Origin: Candidatus Brocadiaceae bacterium
GTDB taxonomy: Bacteria > Planctomycetota > Brocadiia > Brocadiales > Bathyanammoxibiaceae
DNA length: 9,338 bases
Direction: 5' to 3'
NCBI GenBank assembly: GCA_030018855.1
Contig: JASEHG010000068.1
Location: 1-9,338 of the forward strand
The notes beneath the pieces are model-generated. The model worked only from the letters and a program-made list of their open reading frames with translations, was not told the DNA's origin and searched no databases. The number at the start of each line of letters is the position of its first letter. Position 1 is the stretch's first letter. The translations under genes and the position numbers were made by a program. This document shows, one piece after another, positions 5,914 to 9,338 of the stretch.

Positions 5914-7695
5914 TTAGACATACTTTGAGACAAGCCTCAGAAGAGGGCTAAACAGTTCGTTCTCCCACAGGAAGGCCAATAGACCTGCCAGGATGAAATT
6001 AAAATCTGCCACTGCCTCGCAGACCAACCCTTCCCCGATGACCTTCTTATGGTAAAGAAAGAGATACAGACAGGCATACAGGACACAAGGGATGAGCCAG
6101 AGGCTGAAATTAGAGGTCCAGTCTAACCGGGCGCTTGTTACCAGGAGACATGCCATAATTACCGCTACCCCAATCAGCATATTCTTTGTCCACTCTCTAC
6201 CTATGGCTATTGGTATAGTCTCTTTTCCCACAAACCTATCCCCTTGTATGTCCCTGATGTCCATTAACACTGCCCTGAAGAAGGCAATGCTAAAGGCAAA
6301 GGCCAGGGCTACGGCCATGGGCGCCAGGGGTTGGGGTTCATTCAAAATAAAGGGCAATAGGGCAGTGGTAAGGGCCCAGGCAATACCGAGGAATATCTCC
6401 TTTGTGCCGGCAAAGCGCTCAAGGCTCTTGTGCTTGAGGAGTTGGGAGACCCTGTCGGGGAGGACGTGGATCCGGAAGGCCAGGGCAAAAAAGACACTGG
6501 ACAGGAAGACCATTAGAAAGACATAAAAATCCTCCGCTAGAGCTAGTCCATAGGAGGCCACCAATCCCACAAGCCCAAGGCCGAGGAACATGCCGTGATG
6601 TCTATCGTATAACCTGGCCATAAATGGGTCGTTCAGTGCCACCGCCTCCCTGTTTGTCACGTTGTTTAATACGTGCATAGAGAACAAAAATAGGGCAGCA
6701 ATGGCGCAGTAACTAAACTGAGGCTCCACCCCTAACAGTACGGCGCTGGCATAACTCATGGCTACGGCACCAATCCCCAAATACATACAACTGCCTACGG
6801 AGGTGTGGAAGGCCATCCTGAACCAGCCTTTTAACCTTCCTGCCTTTTGCTTCTCGTGAGAGGCCAGCAGGTCTACTATCCTCTTCAGCAACCATTGAGG
6901 GGTAGAGGCCCCTGCCGTTACGCCGACCACCTCAAAATCCTCCAGTTTCTCCAGGTTTAACTCCGCCTCCGTTTCAATATGGAAGGTAGGGACACCTTCT
7001 GACTCACATATCTTTACCAGCCGGTTGGTGTTTGCACTCCCCCTGCCCCCTACGACGACCATGGCATCCACTGATTTGCAAAGGTTTATGACCTCATCCT
7101 GCCTGTCATGCGTAGAACCACAAATAGTCTCAAAGACCTGGCAGTCTTTATATCTTTCCTTGAGTCTGGAGGTTACTGCCTGGAAAAGCCTTTTATCCTG
7201 CGTGGTTTGGGCCACTACGCAGACCTTCTCCAGGGGGGGTAAGGTATCTATATCCTCCATGGAACCCACCACATAACCCCTTCCTTCTGCGTATCCCAGG
7301 AGACCCACCACCTCCGCATGACCACTGTCTCCTATAATGATAGTAGAATACCCCTGGACTGAATATTTTTTTATAATGTTTTGCACCCGCATGACGTGGG
7401 GGCAGGTGGCATCTGATATCTTGGCCCCCATGGATTCTATCTCTTTCTTGCGGTTGGGGGTGATGCCATGGGCCCTGATTACTACCCGGTTTTTATCTAA
7501 CTCAGCCCCCTCCTTAAGGGTCCTGATACCCTTTTCCTGCAGCAGGTCCAGTACCTGTGGATTGTGGATGAGAGGACCGTCAGTGTATACCGTCGTTCCC
7601 TTATGTTTTTCGGTATAGGCGGCATCCAGGACAATATCCATTGCCCTTTTTACTCCCATACAAAAACCTGCCGTCTTGGCTACCTTTACCTTCAA
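5914..7695 (-). CDS. ispH: IspH (HMBPP reductase) fused to a UbiA-like prenyltransferase domain
   Basis: This 593-residue protein has a complete IspH at residues 1-280 and a polytopic UbiA-like domain at about 290-593. IspH reduces HMBPP to IPP and DMAPP in the last step of the MEP pathway using a 4Fe-4S cluster. Its cluster cysteines (Cys12, Cys98, Cys192) and active-site residues (His44, His76, His126, Glu128, Thr164/165, Ser264) are present. The membrane half has the second UbiA motif DIRDIQGD (479-486) and GKETIP, but the first Asp-rich motif is degenerate: NNVTN...ND at 344-357. Its substrate is unknown; quinone or other prenyl lipid synthesis is a guess. The start is TTG 7695, because AGGAGGA (7704-7710) lies 8 bases before it and the encoded MKVKVAKTAGFCMG is a normal IspH start; an upstream TTG at 7725 would place that site inside the gene. 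A strong promoter lies at 7743-7771. The fusion would couple prenyl precursor formation to the membrane. Confidence 0.92.
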   Translation of the reverse strand: MKVKVAKTAGFCMGVKRAMDIVLDAAYTEKHKGTTVYTDGPLIHNPQVLDLLQEKGIRTLKEGAELDKNRVVIRAHGITPNRKKEIESMGAKISDATCPHVMRVQNIIKKYSVQGYSTIIIGDSGHAEVVGLLGYAEGRGYVVGSMEDIDTLPPLEKVCVVAQTTQDKRLFQAVTSRLKERYKDCQVFETICGSTHDRQDEVINLCKSVDAMVVVGGRGSANTNRLVKICESEGVPTFHIETEAELNLEKLEDFEVVGVTAGASTPQWLLKRIVDLLASHEKQKAGRLKGWFRMAFHTSVGSCMYLGIGAVAMSYASAVLLGVEPQFSYCAIAALFLFSMHVLNNVTNREAVALNDPFMARLYDRHHGMFLGLGLVGLVASYGLALAEDFYVFLMVFLSSVFFALAFRIHVLPDRVSQLLKHKSLERFAGTKEIFLGIAWALTTALLPFILNEPQPLAPMAVALAFAFSIAFFRAVLMDIRDIQGDRFVGKETIPIAIGREWTKNMLIGVAVIMACLLVTSARLDWTSNFSLWLIPCVLYACLYLFLYHKKVIGEGLVCEAVADFNFILAGLLAFLWENELFSPLLRLVSKYV

Positions 7696-7742
7696 ACCCC
7701 TTGTCCTCCTGAGACTTAGTGACAACCCCCTGCTTGCCGAGC

Positions 7743-7771
7743 ATTCTATCAGATTGGTACCCCCTTGTCAA
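7743..7771 (-). promoter_or_regulatory. Sigma-70 promoter of the ispH-ubiA operon
   Basis: On the minus strand TTGACA (7771-7766) and TAGAAT (7748-7743) are 17 bases apart; the -35 box is perfect and the -10 box is 5/6. Transcription would begin near 7736, leaving a leader of about 40 bases with AGGAGGA before the TTG start. This is the best promoter in the window. Confidence 0.65.
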
Positions 7772-7780
7772 AAAATTTCA

Positions 7781-7811
7781 ATAGGCAGTCCGCCTCAGGC
7801 AGACAGTCTAT
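7781..7811. repeat. TCCGCCTCAGGC element between divergent promoters
   Basis: ATAGGCAGTC (7781-7790) pairs with GACAGTCTAT (7802-7811), with two mismatches, around a GCC-TCA-GGC core. The TCCGCCTCAGGC core is the same as at 100-112 and 8472-8486. It sits between the -35 boxes of the two divergent promoters and could be an operator or simply a repeat copy. Confidence 0.5.
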
Positions 7812-7821
7812 ACCCCCAAAC

Positions 7822-7850
7822 TTGACCCCTGTGTAGATTTCTGCTAGATT
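7822..7850 (+). promoter_or_regulatory. Possible promoter for the PLD-like / DUF4159 operon
   Basis: TTGACC (7822-7827) and TAGATT (7845-7850) are 17 bases apart. The expected start near 7857 is 27 bases before ATG 7884, just upstream of the AAGGAGGT ribosome site. Confidence 0.5.
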
Positions 7851-7883
7851 GGGATTTAAGGGTGAAGGAGGTCTTTCCTGAAT

Positions 7884-8510
7884 ATGTTGGTGCCAGTATT
7901 ATACAATAGTAGACAGCAAACAGTAGTCAGTAGACAGGGAAAACCATTATCCCTGTATGCTGTCTACTGTCTACTGTTTACTCTCTATGTGGCCCTCTTT
8001 CCCGTCCCTTCCCTGGCCCTCCCTGCCCAGGAGGTGGTCCCTCTCGTAGATGCTGATTATTTTCCCGCAGTCCATGAGGCACTCCTTGGGGCGAAAAAGG
8101 GCGTATTCTGTGTGATGTATCATGCACAGCTAAGTCCAAGACACCCAATGGGTTGGGAAAGCATGCTCCTTAGAGACCTTATTAGTGTAAGCAAGCGGGG
8201 GCTGGAAGTGAAGGTAATCCTGGAGGATAGCCCTGAGGTAGAGAACAAGTATGCCTATGATTTCCTTAAAGGGGCAGGGGTGCCCGTATTTTACGATACG
8301 CCTGATAGTAGCACCCATTGCAAATGTATCGTGATAGATGAGGAGATAACTATCATAGGCAGTACCAACTGGACTTATAGCGGCCTCAGGCTCAACCACG
8401 AGGCCGCCGTACTCATCCGCTCCAAGGAGGTTGCCAGGGCATTTAGGGAGGCCTTTGACAAGATAGCGATATCCGCCTCAGGCGGACAGGCACCAGAGGT
8501 AAAGAAATGA
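7884..8510 (+). CDS. Exported phospholipase-D-like protein with one HKD motif
   Basis: This 208-residue protein carries a single phospholipase-D-type HKD motif: His145, Lys147 and Asp152 in HCKCIVID, followed by IIGSTNWT (157-164) and Asn170/Glu173. Small one-motif members (Nuc-like nucleases) usually act as dimers on phosphodiesters; nuclease or lipid substrate cannot be told apart here. Residues 22-47 form a hydrophobic segment with a likely cleavage after SLALPA, so the protein is probably secreted or periplasmic. AAGGAGGT (7864-7871) lies 12 bases before ATG 7884, a slightly long gap. Residues 8-33 are encoded by an inverted repeat, and the C-terminal ISASGGQ by a TCCGCCTCAGGCGGA palindrome, so both ends look altered by repeats. 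The stop overlaps the next start as ATGA, indicating translational coupling with the DUF4159 gene. Confidence 0.85.
   Translation: MLVPVLYNSRQQTVVSRQGKPLSLYAVYCLLFTLYVALFPVPSLALPAQEVVPLVDADYFPAVHEALLGAKKGVFCVMYHAQLSPRHPMGWESMLLRDLISVSKRGLEVKVILEDSPEVENKYAYDFLKGAGVPVFYDTPDSSTHCKCIVIDEEITIIGSTNWTYSGLRLNHEAAVLIRSKEVARAFREAFDKIAISASGGQAPEVKK
7918..7979. repeat. 20-bp inverted repeat inside the PLD-like signal sequence
   Basis: AAACAGTAGTCAGTAGACAG (7918-7937) and CTGTCTACTGTCTACTGTTT (7960-7979) are reverse complements with one mismatch and a 22-nt loop. The direct unit CAGTAGACAG is repeated inside the arms. It lies wholly within the coding sequence and encodes residues 12-32 of the PLD-like protein. 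The arms are reminiscent of the ACAGG-rich hairpin at 1868-1926. Confidence 0.8.
8472..8486. repeat. TCCGCCTCAGGCGGA palindrome in the PLD-like 3' end
   Basis: A perfect TCCGCC-TCA-GGCGGA palindrome sits 21 bases before the PLD-like stop codon and encodes ISASGG in frame. The same core occurs at 100-112, 1018-1032 (TTA centre) and 7789-7800. Confidence 0.7.
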
Positions 8511-9289
8511 GACGGAGGGAATTTCTAGGTTTAACGTTAGGGGCAGGTTGCTGGGTCTTGGGGCTACAGGCCCTGAACCTTCCTGGTTCAGGGCAGGGGA
8601 GTTGTCTGGGCATGGGAGAATCCTCTAAGTTTGTCTTTACCCAGATGGAATACCGCGGGGGTAATTGGAACCCCAGGCCCAGGGCAGGTTCCAGGCTCGT
8701 CTGGGAACTGGTCAAGAGGACCAGTGTAGAGGCCCGACTGGATACCGTAAACCTACAGCCCTCGGCCCCGGAGATATTTGTATACCCATTTCTCTATATG
8801 GCTGGCGATGCCGGATTTGAACCTTTTAATGACGTAGAGAAGGAAAACCTTAGAAATTTCCTGCAATTTGGTGGGACGCTCCTGGCGGATGACAGCGTGG
8901 GAAGGCCAGGTTTTGGGTTTGATGAGACCTTCAGGAAAGAGGTAGAGTCCTTGTTCCCAGGCCACAAACTGACACGCCTCCCCGATGACCACAGCGTCTA
9001 TCGCTCTTTCTATCTTATAAATACCCAGGGAGGCAGGATAATTACCCATCCGTATCTGGAGGGGTTAGACGTAGATGGCAGGACGGTGGTCATATATTCC
9101 CAGAATGACCTGGGTGGCGCCTGGGCCAGGGACGCCATGGGGAACTGGGAGTATGAGGTCTACCCGGGCGGAGAGACCCAACGGACCATGGCCTTCCGAC
9201 TGGGGATAAACATCATCCTCTATGCCCTTACCGGCGATTATAAACAGGACCAGGTACACCTCCCCTTTATACTGCGTAGGCAGATGTAG
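8507..9289 (+). CDS. Tat-exported DUF4159 domain protein
   Basis: This 260-residue protein begins MRRREFLGL, a twin-arginine (RRxFL) signal followed by a hydrophobic stretch to about residue 25, so export in folded form by Tat is expected. The rest matches DUF4159: FVFTQMEYRGGNWNPRP (42-58), PFLYMAGD (94-101), FGGTLLADDSVG (121-132), DDHSVYRSFY (160-169), VVIYSQNDLGGAW (194-206) and GINIILYALTG (233-243). DUF4159 domains resemble glutamine-amidotransferase-like folds and occur in envelope proteins of Planctomycetota and other phyla; the molecular role is not known. The ATG overlaps the PLD-like stop by 4 bases, and GAGGT lies 6 bases upstream. A hairpin at 8571-8593 falls in the signal-peptide coding region. 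The TAG stop is inside a TGTAGGGGCA repeat unit, and the last residues HLPFILRRQM look complete. Confidence 0.88.
   Translation: MRRREFLGLTLGAGCWVLGLQALNLPGSGQGSCLGMGESSKFVFTQMEYRGGNWNPRPRAGSRLVWELVKRTSVEARLDTVNLQPSAPEIFVYPFLYMAGDAGFEPFNDVEKENLRNFLQFGGTLLADDSVGRPGFGFDETFRKEVESLFPGHKLTRLPDDHSVYRSFYLINTQGGRIITHPYLEGLDVDGRTVVIYSQNDLGGAWARDAMGNWEYEVYPGGETQRTMAFRLGINIILYALTGDYKQDQVHLPFILRRQM
8571..8593. repeat. 9-bp stem hairpin in the DUF4159 signal-peptide region
   Basis: CCCTGAACC-TTCCT-GGTTCAGGG is a perfect hairpin within the coding sequence, encoding residues 22-29 between the signal hydrophobic region and the mature domain. It resembles a small inserted palindrome in a weakly constrained segment. 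Confidence 0.7.
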
Positions 9290-9338
9290 GGGCAATTCCC
9301 GCCTGAGGCGTCCTCCCGAGGCGGACTTTCAGGATTTT
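9285..9338. repeat. GTAGGGGCA element at the end of the window, probably cut off
   Basis: TGTAGGGGCA (9285-9294) contains the DUF4159 stop codon TAG (9287-9289). It is followed by CCGCCTGAGGCG and GAGGCGGAC, the family's inner motifs. The closing TGCCCCTACA arm is not seen before the window ends. No gene is visible in the last 49 bases. Confidence 0.55.

Noticed and set aside
6092..6526. Plus-strand open frame of 144 codons
   Set aside because: It is the antisense shadow of the UbiA-like domain, without a ribosome site or recognisable motif.
7905..7985. CRISPR array
   Set aside because: The CAGTAGACAG units are short, adjacent and form a single inverted repeat; there are no regular spacers and no cas genes.
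1..9338. Selenoprotein genes read through in-frame UGA
   Set aside because: All seven genes are complete to family length without UGA read-through, and the Cys-Cys ends of the diiron proteins use TGC/TGT codons followed by TAA or TAG stops.
1..9338. Insertion sequence or prophage
   Set aside because: No transposase, integrase or phage gene is seen; the repeats are short and non-coding or embedded in host genes. tRNA-Sec could serve as an attachment site, but no integrase or duplicated 3' tRNA end is visible.

Overview
The window is a 9.3 kb piece of a bacterial chromosome of roughly balanced GC. It holds seven complete protein genes, one selenocysteine tRNA gene and many short palindromic repeats in and around the gene ends. 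The gene content (isoprenoid synthesis by IspH, a DUF4159 protein, a DUF502 membrane protein, CADD-like oxygenases, a selenocysteine tRNA) and the frequent AGG arginine codons suggest an uncultured anaerobe or microaerophile. A lineage such as Planctomycetota (anammox-related), Nitrospirota or Desulfobacterota would fit, but no single gene settles the taxonomy and this is a weak guess.

Left part, plus strand (about 300-3730): two tandem, diverged heme-oxygenase-fold diiron proteins of the CADD/PqqC/TENA superfamily are followed, after a hairpin-rich gap with its own likely promoter, by a stand-alone FMN-binding glutamate-synthase-like protein. This protein has an N-terminal four-cysteine motif and a very basic tail. 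A palindrome at 3733-3762 separates it from the convergent minus-strand block.

Middle part, minus strand (3768-7695), transcribed leftwards from a good sigma-70-type promoter at 7743-7771: an IspH-UbiA fusion (isoprenoid synthesis plus a prenyltransferase-like membrane domain), a DUF502 membrane protein, a LarA-like (DUF2088) protein, and the selenocysteine tRNA gene. The tRNA begins only 2 nt after the LarA-like stop codon, so it is probably cut out of the same transcript. No selA, selB, selD or selenoprotein gene is visible here.

Right part, plus strand (7884-9289), divergent from ispH: an exported single-HKD phospholipase-D-like protein and a Tat-exported DUF4159 protein overlap by ATGA and form a two-gene operon for cell-envelope proteins.

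The most unusual aspect of the window is the repeats. Palindromes built on GTAGGGGCA/TGCCCCTAC and on TCCGCCTCAGGCGGA recur between genes and at stop codons, in two cases containing the TAG stop itself. Other inverted repeats lie inside the coding sequence of both exported proteins, where one encodes part of a signal peptide. The best candidate for an uncharacterised functional module is the pair of CADD-like proteins next to the iron-sulfur/FMN glutamate-synthase-like protein.
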